Source: Clostridia bacterium
Lineage (GTDB): Bacteria; Bacillota; Clostridia; Christensenellales; Pumilibacteraceae
Length of the DNA: 10,260 nt
Reading direction: 5' to 3'
Assembly: GCA_900762945.1 (NCBI GenBank)
Contig: CAAFIN010000041.1
Location: 1-10,260, forward strand
Each line of letters opens with the position of its first letter. Position 1 is the first letter of the stretch. Below the pieces are notes generated by a model, which was not told where the DNA came from, searched no databases, and worked only from the letters and a program-made list of their open reading frames with translations. Positions 1-6,761 of this stretch are shown one piece after another. The translations under genes were made by a program, and so were the position numbers.

Positions 1-67
1 AGGCTTATTTTTTAAACGCTTTTTCCGTTATTTCCGTCGTTATGCCGTTAGGAAAAATCGGGAACGG

Positions 68-78
68 TTTTCGACAAA
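68..78 (-). promoter_or_regulatory. Spo0A box (full consensus) upstream of spoIIE
   Basis: The + strand reads TTTTCGACAAA, so the minus strand reads TTTGTCGAAAA, which contains the Spo0A box core TGTCGAA with matching flanks. Two weaker 6-of-7 matches lie closer to the promoter: TTCGACC at 100-106 in the same orientation and TGTCGTA at 123-129 in the opposite orientation, inside the spacer of the predicted promoter. In Bacillus subtilis spoIIE is a direct Spo0A target with boxes upstream of and overlapping the -35 region, so the position fits. The match is seen in the sequence; binding is inference. Confidence 0.6.
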
Positions 79-116
79 ATTCGCGCAAACTCGCGGTAAT
101 TCGACCCGAATATTTA

Positions 117-145
117 TTGATTTGTCGTATAAAAAGTGCTACAAT
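117..145 (+). promoter_or_regulatory. Probable sigma-A promoter for spoIIE
   Basis: TTGATT at 117-122 and TACAAT at 140-145 are separated by 17 bp, a good vegetative-type promoter. Transcription would start near 152 and give a leader of about 190 nt before the spoIIE start at 345. The adjoining Spo0A-like boxes suggest activation by phosphorylated Spo0A at sporulation onset. No better promoter is seen nearer the gene; TATAAA at 321-326 lacks a convincing -35. Confidence 0.55.
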
Positions 146-222
146 ATTCATGTAAACGGCATTGGTTGAGAAAACGTAAGTAGAATTTGCCGAAAGCCGA
201 TTTTGCTGACTTTTCAAAAAAG

Positions 223-272
223 CCGTTTCCGCCGCCGGGATTGCCAAAACTGCCCGGCGGCTACGGAAACGG
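223..272. terminator. Strong stem-loop in the spoIIE leader; resembles a terminator reading leftward
   Basis: The arm 223-239 pairs with 253-261 and 265-272: 17 base pairs, mostly G-C, with a 3-nt bulge (262-264) and a 13-nt loop (240-252). On the + strand no T-run follows, so it is not a terminator in the direction of spoIIE. On the minus strand the stem is followed by a run of six T (complement of 216-221), the layout of an intrinsic terminator that would stop antisense transcription leaving spoIIE. It could instead be a structured element of the spoIIE mRNA leader. The structure is seen directly; the role is inference. Confidence 0.55.
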
Positions 273-287
273 AACGTTATGCCGCTA

Positions 288-310
288 GTGATAGTTAAAC
301 TAATCCTACG
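288..310 (+). repeat. 23-nt AT-rich repeat, inverted copy at 10133-10155
   Basis: These 23 bases match the reverse complement of 10133-10155 at 21 positions, including 16 in a row. The core, TAGTTAAACTA (293-303 region), is itself nearly palindromic. This copy lies in the spoIIE leader, about 35 nt upstream of the start codon. It may be a fragment of a dispersed repeat or an operator-like site. Confidence 0.6.
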
Positions 311-344
311 AAAAAACGGTATAAAAATAAAGGAAGCAAATAAA

Positions 345-2627
345 ATGGAAGTAAAAACGGCGGAGATAAAGCCCGCGTCGGTCGCCGATCGCGCGTGGAT
401 GAAAAGCGTCGTAAAATACATAATATTGGCGCTGGCGTTCGTATGCGACTGGCGCGTAAACACGGGTGACGCGCGTCCGTTCGCGACGGGTCTTATGATA
501 GCCGTTGCGTTCGCGCCGGGATTTTCGGCGCTTTTCGCCGCGCCGCTTTACGTCGTCACGGCGCTCGTTGCGGGCGCCGATTTTCGTGTGCTGGTTTCGG
601 CGGCGATAGCGGCGGTCGCGTGCATTGCGGCTCGGGCGCTTGCGCCGAAGTTCCGCGGAAAGCGATCGATCGCGCTTAAAGTAATCGCCGCGTGCGTTGC
701 GGCAGGCGGTTTTTTCGGCTTCGGACTGGCGGCGGGATCGAAGTTGTACGCGCCGCTCGGCGCGCTGTTCTCGCTGTGCTTTGCGTTCGTTGCATACAGG
801 GCGCTTTCGGGCGCGTTCGCGGCGGGCGTGAAACCCACCGACGCGGACATGGCGGGCGCCGGCATAGTGCTGTGCGTAGCGGCGGCGGGTGCTTTCACGT
901 TCGAGATTTTCGGGGTTAGGGTCGGCTACGTTCTCGTTACGTTCGCCGCCGGCGTTACGGTAGGGTTACTCGGAAAAGGCTCGGGATTGTTCGCCGCGGC
1001 GTTTGTCGGCTTGGGCGGCTCGATAACTCTCGGCTCGACGGCTCCGCTCGCGCTCGCAACCTTCGTGGGCGCGGCGTATCTGACGTTTTCCGACGCGACG
1101 CGCTTGCTTTCGGCGGTGGCGGCGGTCATGGCGGCGGTGCTTGCCGAACTGTATTTCTTTACGGACGCGACCGCGCTTCCGCTCGATATGCTCGCGTTCT
1201 TCTTGGGCGGCGCGCTGTACGCCGCTATCCCGCAAAAAGCCGTACGCGCCGTGAAAGCCGCGCATTTCTCGTCGGTCACGGCTTCGGCGTTCCGCTACGT
1301 TACCGAAAGAAAGAACGCCGAGTTCGCCGCGAAAATCAACGGGCTGTCGGAAATCTTTTCGGACATGCGCCGGGCGCTGTCGGCGGGTTCGAGGAAAAGC
1401 GGGCCCACGTGCGAGGAGATCGCCGCCGAAGCGGAAAGAGCGATCTGCGCCGCGTGCGAAAAACGCGCTGAGTGCGACGGGCGCGGCGAAGCGCTGTTGA
1501 AACTCAGCGAGATAGCGGAGAAGAACGGCAGAGCGGGTGCGTTGGACGTGCCGTATTTTATAGAGAACGATTGCCCCGACACGGCGAGATTTTTGTCGCT
1601 GACCGCCGAGTACGCGGCGATTGCGCGCGGGCGTAACGAAGCGTCCTCCGCCGACCGCGAGGAACGAGCGGCGCTCGTCCGTCAGCTAAAGGGCGTTTCG
1701 GACGTGTTGGCGCGGGCGGCTTACGACGTTTGCGCGGAGCCGTGTTTCGACGACGTGAGCGAACGCGCGTTGAAAGCGGAATTGTCCGAGCGCGGCATAC
1801 CGGTCGCAGAAGCGATAGTCGCGGGCGGCGAGGAGCGTTCGGTAGCTATATTTACCGCGAACAAAAACGCCGATCCCGCCGAGATCGCGGCGGCAACGGG
1901 CAAGGTCTTAGGCGGCGAATATCGGTTAAAACGCACGGAAAAGTGCGCTTACCCCGGGTACGCGATAGTGGAAATGACAGAAAAACCGCCGTTCGACGCA
2001 GTGTTCGCGGTCGCCGGCTCGTCCAAAAACAGCGCGGCGACGGGCGATACGCACTCGTTCGTGCGGGTGGGCGCGAACAAGTTTATGTGCGCGCTTTGCG
2101 ACGGTATGGGAAGCGGCAGAGAAGCGGGCAGAATCAGCGAAACCGCCGTGGAACTCGTGGAGAGTTTCTTCAGAGCGGGCTTTCCCGGCGAGTTCGTGCT
2201 GGAAGAAGTTAACCGCTTTCTGTCTGCGGACGCGGGCGAGAGTTTCGCCGCGTTCGACATATTGCTGTGCGATCTCTTCACCCGCGAGCGCACTATCGTT
2301 AAACTCGGCAGTCCCGCTTCGTACGTGAAAACGCAGCGCGGCACGACCGCGGTCGAGGGCAGCGCGTTACCGCTCGGAGCGCTTGACGAAATCTCGCCGT
2401 TCGTTAACCGCGACGAGTTCCAAGGCGGCGACGTAATCGTGTTCGTTTCCGACGGAGTGTCCGACCTTTTCTCGGGCGACGAGCTGAAAACGCTGATAAA
2501 CGAAACGAGCGGCGACAACGTGGAAACGCTGGTCGGCGCGGTCATGAGCGAAGCGAAAACCCGCGCTGGCGGCGTTAACCGCGACGATATGACCGTCACC
2601 GCCGTGCGCGTATTTAAAAGAAATTAA
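345..2627 (+). CDS. spoIIE: Stage II sporulation protein E (SpoIIE), membrane-bound PP2C-type serine phosphatase
   Basis: 760 residues; B. subtilis SpoIIE has 827. In the known family this phosphatase dephosphorylates SpoIIAA to release sigma-F in the forespore and also acts at the polar septum with FtsZ. Residues about 25-305 form a polytopic membrane region of roughly ten hydrophobic segments. A central cytoplasmic region (about 310-540) carries the family's cysteine cluster, here C356, C368, C371 and C377. The C-terminal PP2C/SpoIIE domain (about 545-758) shows the expected metal-binding acidic motifs: GDTHS (D568), CDGMGSG (D586), SDGVSD (D703) and NRDDMT (D747, D748). The ATG at 345 was chosen because AAAGGAAG (329-336) sits 8 nt upstream; an in-frame ATG at 279 lies within the repeat-bearing leader and has no such site. 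No downstream terminator is obvious. The gene looks intact. Confidence 0.94.
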   Translation: MEVKTAEIKPASVADRAWMKSVVKYIILALAFVCDWRVNTGDARPFATGLMIAVAFAPGFSALFAAPLYVVTALVAGADFRVLVSAAIAAVACIAARALAPKFRGKRSIALKVIAACVAAGGFFGFGLAAGSKLYAPLGALFSLCFAFVAYRALSGAFAAGVKPTDADMAGAGIVLCVAAAGAFTFEIFGVRVGYVLVTFAAGVTVGLLGKGSGLFAAAFVGLGGSITLGSTAPLALATFVGAAYLTFSDATRLLSAVAAVMAAVLAELYFFTDATALPLDMLAFFLGGALYAAIPQKAVRAVKAAHFSSVTASAFRYVTERKNAEFAAKINGLSEIFSDMRRALSAGSRKSGPTCEEIAAEAERAICAACEKRAECDGRGEALLKLSEIAEKNGRAGALDVPYFIENDCPDTARFLSLTAEYAAIARGRNEASSADREERAALVRQLKGVSDVLARAAYDVCAEPCFDDVSERALKAELSERGIPVAEAIVAGGEERSVAIFTANKNADPAEIAAATGKVLGGEYRLKRTEKCAYPGYAIVEMTEKPPFDAVFAVAGSSKNSAATGDTHSFVRVGANKFMCALCDGMGSGREAGRISETAVELVESFFRAGFPGEFVLEEVNRFLSADAGESFAAFDILLCDLFTRERTIVKLGSPASYVKTQRGTTAVEGSALPLGALDEISPFVNRDEFQGGDVIVFVSDGVSDLFSGDELKTLINETSGDNVETLVGAVMSEAKTRAGGVNRDDMTVTAVRVFKRN

Positions 2628-2642
2628 AGGGAGAACCGAAAA

Positions 2643-2705
2643 ATGGAAACCAAAGAAAGCATAACCGAGAAATACCGTCAGGCGCGCCCGCCCGCGGCGA
2701 ATTGA
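2643..2705 (+). pseudogene. Short 20-codon reading frame, possibly the front of a frameshifted small gene
   Basis: ATG at 2643 is preceded by AGGGAG (2628-2633) at 9 nt spacing, directly after the spoIIE stop, so it is well placed to be translated. It encodes a charged 20-residue peptide (METKESITEKYRQ at its start) and stops at 2703-2705. A different frame stays open across this stop, with plausible hydrophilic protein sequence (LIAGKWQNSAKPRVADG from 2702), until TGA at 2813-2815. One indel in the C/G-rich run 2684-2700 would join the two parts into a protein of about 57 residues. It could be a decayed gene, a truncated gene end, or a genuine short peptide. I do not recognise a family. Confidence 0.3.
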
Positions 2706-2811
2706 TTGCCGGCAAGTGGCAGAATTCGGCCAAACCCAGGGTCGCAGACGGAGAAAACGCTGTAAAATTTATCAAAACACGTCTAAATTCCGGCGTAAAG
2801 GACGGTTATTA

Positions 2812-2840
2812 TTGACATTATGATTCAATCGGTATATAAT
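2812..2840 (+). promoter_or_regulatory. Perfect-consensus sigma-A promoter
   Basis: TTGACA (2812-2817) and TATAAT (2835-2840) are separated by exactly 17 bp, so both hexamers and spacing match the sigma-A optimum. Transcription should start near 2847, leaving a leader of about 24 nt before the ATG at 2871. This argues against an upstream start at 2820, which lies between the promoter elements. The promoter should drive the 2871-4445 gene and probably the genes after it. Six-base inverted arms (TATGAT 2819-2824, ATCATA 2842-2847) flank the -10, but are too short to call an operator. Confidence 0.85.
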
Positions 2841-2870
2841 TATCATATCAGAACCAAGGAAGAAGTTTAT

Positions 2871-4445
2871 ATGATTGATTTTTCCGACAAAACGCAACTT
2901 ATCATTTTCATCGCGATTCTGGCGGCGATAGCGGTTTTGCTTACGCTGACGATAATAGTCGCGGCGAGAATGAGAAAACGCTTGTCCGGCGTGGCGTTCG
3001 CTTTCGGCATGACCTTAGCGATAATCGTGCTGATTCTCAGTATCGGGGCGTGCCTTATTTCCATCGCGTACAAGACCGAGTTTATGCGTGTGGACAGCGC
3101 GATCGAGGGTAACGCGCTTGCGTTCCGGTACGACGGCAAAACGGTGTTCTCGATTCCGTACCTCGGAGTGTTTTTCGAAGTCGTGTTCGACAGAGCGAGT
3201 ATCGAAATGCTCCTTTACGTCGCCACGCTCGTCGATCTCGCGCTGCTCGTATTCCTCTGCATTCGTTGGAGTCTGACCCGCAACGTGTATAACCTCGGCG
3301 AGGACGGCGAAGGCTACTACACCGTGGGCGACGACGAACCCGGCGCGTTCGCCGCTTCCGACGAAACCGAAGGCGAAACCGAACCCGAGAGCGAAACCGA
3401 GAGTATGTCCGCGCCCGAAACGGTGACAAAAACTCCCGAAATTCCCGAAACGCCCGCGGAGGCAAGCGAAAAGCCGATTTTCGCCGCGCCCGCGCCCATA
3501 GAAGAAACCGCTACCGACGCTACCGACGAAAAAACCGCGGACGAAAAGAGGGAAGGGTCCGAGGACAAGCCCGAAGAAATCGCGGACGAAGCCGCCGCGG
3601 ATACGGAAATAAAAGAGGAAAAGCCGTTAGCCGTCGAAACGCCGACGGCAAAGCCCGAAAATGCCGACGCGCCCGCGGTCAACAAAGCCGCGCTGATAGA
3701 GGACGTCATGCGGCGTATCGCTTCGGCTCGCCCCGCCGCTGAAGAACTAGAAAAAGTCGCGAGCGTCGACGGAACGAACGACGGCTTCGGCGCGGACGTG
3801 AAAATCGCCGACGACTACAAGCCGGTGAGCGTAGAGGATATTCTCAGCCGCATTACCGCAGAGCCTGCGGGAAGCGAACCGGGCGCTCGGGTAGTCGTAA
3901 AGCCGGCTAAACCCGCCGCGCCCGAAAAGAAGTCTAAACCCGCGACACGCAAGATCGTCGTGCCGATAAATTCCGCTTCGGAAGTGCTGACGAAAGACGA
4001 CAAACCCGCGGTTTCAGCACCCGCCGCGCCCGGCGAGGTTATAGTCGCGGCAGAAATTCCCGCGCCCGAAGTTGTCGAAGAACAGAAAATCGCACCTGCG
4101 ACGGAATCGGCGCAGTCCGAAATTACCGCCGCGCCCGAGAAACCCGCGCCGACCGAATCCGAAAAAGCGGAAGAAGTCGCGGCGGAATCCGAAAAAGACA
4201 ACGAACCAGAAGTTATCGCCGAACCCGAGAAAAAGACCGAGGACAGAGCGGCGAGGTTTATGGATCCGATCGTAGCCGCGGACAAGGCAAAGCCCGCTCC
4301 CGCAAAGCCGATAAAGAAGAGCGGCAGAGCGGTGGTCAAGAGTCGCGCGGCGGCTATGTTCGACGAGTACCTTACCGGGCGAAGCGCCGAAGAAAGGGAA
4401 AAACTGCTCGATTCGATAGACGTCATCGCCAAAAAGAACGACTGA
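2871..4445 (+). CDS. Uncharacterised membrane-anchored protein with long acidic Glu/Pro/Ala-rich cytoplasmic tail
   Basis: 524 residues; I do not recognise a family. Three hydrophobic segments are visible at about 10-32, 41-66 and 113-131. Positive clusters after the first (RMRKR, 33-37) and third segments suggest an outside N-terminus, an extracellular loop at about 68-112 and a cytoplasmic tail from about 134. The tail is very rich in Glu, Pro, Ala, Thr and Lys and probably disordered. It contains two related short motifs 45 residues apart, IEDVMRRIAS (E277) and VEDILSRITA (E322), and ends in a basic then likely helical segment (about 485-524) containing AAAMFDEYLTGRS. The start at 2871 has AAGGAAG (2856-2862) 8 nt upstream and lies just after a consensus promoter; a start at 2820 would fall inside that promoter. 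It heads the cluster containing the glucoside genes, 52 nt before the transporter. A scaffold or cell-envelope role is possible but unproven. Confidence 0.82.
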   Translation: MIDFSDKTQLIIFIAILAAIAVLLTLTIIVAARMRKRLSGVAFAFGMTLAIIVLILSIGACLISIAYKTEFMRVDSAIEGNALAFRYDGKTVFSIPYLGVFFEVVFDRASIEMLLYVATLVDLALLVFLCIRWSLTRNVYNLGEDGEGYYTVGDDEPGAFAASDETEGETEPESETESMSAPETVTKTPEIPETPAEASEKPIFAAPAPIEETATDATDEKTADEKREGSEDKPEEIADEAAADTEIKEEKPLAVETPTAKPENADAPAVNKAALIEDVMRRIASARPAAEELEKVASVDGTNDGFGADVKIADDYKPVSVEDILSRITAEPAGSEPGARVVVKPAKPAAPEKKSKPATRKIVVPINSASEVLTKDDKPAVSAPAAPGEVIVAAEIPAPEVVEEQKIAPATESAQSEITAAPEKPAPTESEKAEEVAAESEKDNEPEVIAEPEKKTEDRAARFMDPIVAADKAKPAPAKPIKKSGRAVVKSRAAAMFDEYLTGRSAEEREKLLDSIDVIAKKND

Positions 4446-4497
4446 ACGGATAAAACCGTCCGAGAAACCGAAGTACAACCCGAAAACTTATATATTT

Positions 4498-5757
4498 ATG
4501 AGCGAGATCATTAACGAAAATTCCGCGATAAAAACGCCGCGATCGTACAAACTCACGTTCGCGGCGTGTATAGCGGGAATAGCGAATCAGGCGGTGGTAG
4601 CAAGCATCATCGCCCTTTTGTTCACTTCTTTTATGAAACTTTACGGCTTCGAAGTGTGGCAACTGGGCGTTTTCGTGGGCGTGAATTTCATCGCGCAACT
4701 CATAGCCGACGTGATACTCACCGCGTTTATAGACAAACTTTCCTATCGTAAAACGGCGATAACGTCCGTGTCGCTGTCGGCGGCGGGACTTGCGCTGTTG
4801 GCGATTCTTCCGACGCTTCCGTTTATTAAAAACAACGGTCTGGTGTACCCCGCTATGATGCTTGCCACCGTGATTTTCGCGTTTTCGGGCGGCATGCTGG
4901 AGGTCATCATCACGCCGATAACCGACGCGATCCCCGACAGCAAGTCGAAGTCGGGCGCGCTCGCCATGATGCACTCGTTCTACGCGTGGGGACAGGTGAT
5001 AACGATAGTCGCGACTTCGCTGTTCGTGGTGTTTCTGGGCGCGGAGAACTGGCATTATATCGTGCTTATCTGGTGCGCGTTGCCGCTGACCGCGCTGGTA
5101 CTGTTCTCGATCTGTCCGATAAACCGCGTGCCGGCAGAGGGCGGCGCGAAAGCAAAGGGTAAAGCGATGTTTTCACCGTACATGATCTTCGCTATGCTCG
5201 CGATCTGCACCGCGGGCGGCACCGAAACGATAATGAACCAGTACGTCACTACGTTTTCGCAAGTATCGCTCGGATTTTCAAAGGCGACTTCGGACATAGT
5301 GGGTATGGGCTTGTTCGCCGTGATGATGGGCATAGCCCGTACCGGCTACGGAATCTTGGGCGACAGACTGAATATGAACGTCACGCTGGTTGCGTGCAGT
5401 TTCCTAAGTTTCGTTCTCTACCTCGTCGTGGGCTTCGTACCCGTGCCGTGGGCGGCGCTCGCGGCATGCATAGCGTGCGGCTTCGCTTGCTCGCTTCTCT
5501 GGCCGGGTACGCTCGTCATAGCATCGCGGCGGTTTTCCTCGTCGGGCGCGTGGGTGTTCGCGCTGCTTGCGATATGCGGCGACCTCGGCGGCAGTATTTT
5601 TCCGACTGCGGCGGGATTTTTAGCCGAATCTTTGGGATTAAACGCGGCGTTTGCGATAAGTTCGTTAATTCCGCTTGTGTGTTTCGTAAGTAATGTGTTA
5701 TTATTAAGAAAAGACAAAGCCGTGCCGGGGAAAATCGACGGCGCGGAAAGGAGATAA
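4498..5757 (+). CDS. Major facilitator superfamily transporter, sugar (FucP-like) type
   Basis: 419 residues with about twelve hydrophobic segments in two halves and a short hydrophilic mid-loop (about 214-224, GGAKAKGKA), the standard MFS layout. The segment MMHSFYAWGQ (H159-Q166 region) and the late SLLWPGTLVIASRRF and GDLGGSIFPTAAGF stretches resemble the FucP-like sugar:proton symporters. The next genes encode a sugar kinase and a beta-glucosidase, so the probable cargo is a small beta-glucoside such as cellobiose, or a monosaccharide; the substrate is inference. The ATG at 4498 lacks a clear Shine-Dalgarno sequence and is preceded by AT-rich sequence, but starting later would lose the first membrane segment and no upstream start is available. 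The end of this gene contains the ribosome binding site of the kinase gene, suggesting coupled translation. Confidence 0.9.
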   Translation: MSEIINENSAIKTPRSYKLTFAACIAGIANQAVVASIIALLFTSFMKLYGFEVWQLGVFVGVNFIAQLIADVILTAFIDKLSYRKTAITSVSLSAAGLALLAILPTLPFIKNNGLVYPAMMLATVIFAFSGGMLEVIITPITDAIPDSKSKSGALAMMHSFYAWGQVITIVATSLFVVFLGAENWHYIVLIWCALPLTALVLFSICPINRVPAEGGAKAKGKAMFSPYMIFAMLAICTAGGTETIMNQYVTTFSQVSLGFSKATSDIVGMGLFAVMMGIARTGYGILGDRLNMNVTLVACSFLSFVLYLVVGFVPVPWAALAACIACGFACSLLWPGTLVIASRRFSSSGAWVFALLAICGDLGGSIFPTAAGFLAESLGLNAAFAISSLIPLVCFVSNVLLLRKDKAVPGKIDGAERR

Positions 5758-5761
5758 AATT

Positions 5762-6733
5762 ATGTACGTATTCGGTGTAGATATAGGCGGCACGGGCGTT
5801 AAGTCCGGCATAGTCGACGAGAACGGCAAAATCGTTATTAAATCGTCCGTCAAGACGGGCAGAGAACGCGGCTACGAGGAGATCGTCGCGGATATCGCGG
5901 CGCAACTGAAAAAACTCGCCGCCGACGCGGGTATCGATATGAAAGAAATTTCGGGCGTGGGCATAGGCTGCCCGGGCGCTATCGACAGCGCGCTCGGCAT
6001 AGTCGACTATTCGTGTAACCTCGCGTGGGAGCATGCGGAAGTAGTTAAAGAACTGAATAAGTATATCGACCTTCCCGCGAAGATCAGCAACGACGCGAAC
6101 GTTGCGGCGCTCGGCGAAACCAAGTTCGGCGCGGGTAAGGCGTATTCCGACACCGTGTTCGTGACCTTAGGCACGGGCGTGGGCGGCGGAGTGATTATCG
6201 AGAACAAGCTGTTCGAGGGTTTCCGCTCGAAAGGCGCGGAACTGGGGCACATGGTCATCGTCAAGGACGGCGAGCCGTGCGCTTGCGGCAGACGCGGCTG
6301 TATGGAAGCCTACGCTTCGGCTACCGCGCTTATCCGCGACACCAAACGCGCTATGGAAAAACACAAGGACTCCGCGATGTGGGAGTTCGTAGGCGGCGAC
6401 ATAAACGCGGTCGACGGCAGAACTTCGTTCGAGTGCGCGAAAAAAGGCGATAAAGCGGCGGCGGAAGTCGTAAGGCAATACGTCGAGTACCTCGGCGAGG
6501 GCATAGGCAACTTTATCAATATTTTCCGTCCGCAAGCGATTATCCTCGGCGGAGGCGTGTGCGCTCAGGGCGAGTATCTGTTAAAGCCGCTTCGCGAGTA
6601 CGTAAAAGCGAACACTTACGGCGGCGAGAACATACCGGAAGCGGAAATCACGGTCGCCACGCTCGGCAACGACGCGGGACTTATCGGCGCGGCTTCGCTT
6701 ATGCTGGGCGGCGGCGTGGAAACTCTGCTGTAA
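5762..6733 (+). CDS. ROK-family sugar kinase, probable glucokinase
   Basis: 323 residues, normal for ROK kinases, no DNA-binding N-terminal extension, so a kinase rather than a ROK repressor. The N-terminal phosphate loop is DIGGTGVKSG (D7-G16). The catalytic aspartate is D111 in NDANVAALGE. The ROK signature follows (LGTGVGGGV, 136-144), with GAELGHM giving H163 and the zinc cluster CACGRRGC giving C173, C175 and C180. E160 and H163 are the residues that contact sugar hydroxyls in the family. It should phosphorylate glucose with ATP in the cytoplasm, feeding glycolysis with glucose released by the adjacent beta-glucosidase. Other hexoses remain possible. The start has AGGAG (5749-5753) 8 nt upstream, and only 4 nt separate it from the transporter stop. 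Confidence 0.94.
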   Translation: MYVFGVDIGGTGVKSGIVDENGKIVIKSSVKTGRERGYEEIVADIAAQLKKLAADAGIDMKEISGVGIGCPGAIDSALGIVDYSCNLAWEHAEVVKELNKYIDLPAKISNDANVAALGETKFGAGKAYSDTVFVTLGTGVGGGVIIENKLFEGFRSKGAELGHMVIVKDGEPCACGRRGCMEAYASATALIRDTKRAMEKHKDSAMWEFVGGDINAVDGRTSFECAKKGDKAAAEVVRQYVEYLGEGIGNFINIFRPQAIILGGGVCAQGEYLLKPLREYVKANTYGGENIPEAEITVATLGNDAGLIGAASLMLGGGVETLL

Positions 6734-6761
6734 TCGCACGAAAGAAAAAGGAGTATAAAAT

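Noticed and set aside
1..67. End of an upstream gene or an RNA gene at the left edge
   Set aside because: No frame shows recognisable protein sequence and no tRNA-like fold or clear terminator is visible in these bases.
279..344. Upstream ATG extension of spoIIE (22 extra residues)
   Set aside because: It has no ribosome binding site, overlaps the 23-nt repeat and sits next to the leader hairpin, whereas the ATG at 345 has AAAGGAAG at good spacing.
5..463. 152-codon minus-strand open frame at the left edge
   Set aside because: It runs through the promoter, the leader hairpin and the 5' end of spoIIE, has no protein-family signature and no ribosome binding site that I can see.
2819..2847. 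TATGAT/ATCATA arms around the -10 as a repressor operator
   Set aside because: Six-base arms in AT-rich promoter DNA are easily found by chance, and no regulator gene is nearby.
2820..2870. Upstream ATG extension of the acidic-tail membrane protein
   Set aside because: The extra 17 codons overlap the -10 and spacer of a perfect promoter, so the start codon would lie upstream of the transcription start.
4444..4462. Small inverted repeat ACGG-CCGT after the 2871-4445 gene as a terminator
   Set aside because: The stem is only four base pairs and no T-run follows; read-through into the transporter is more likely.
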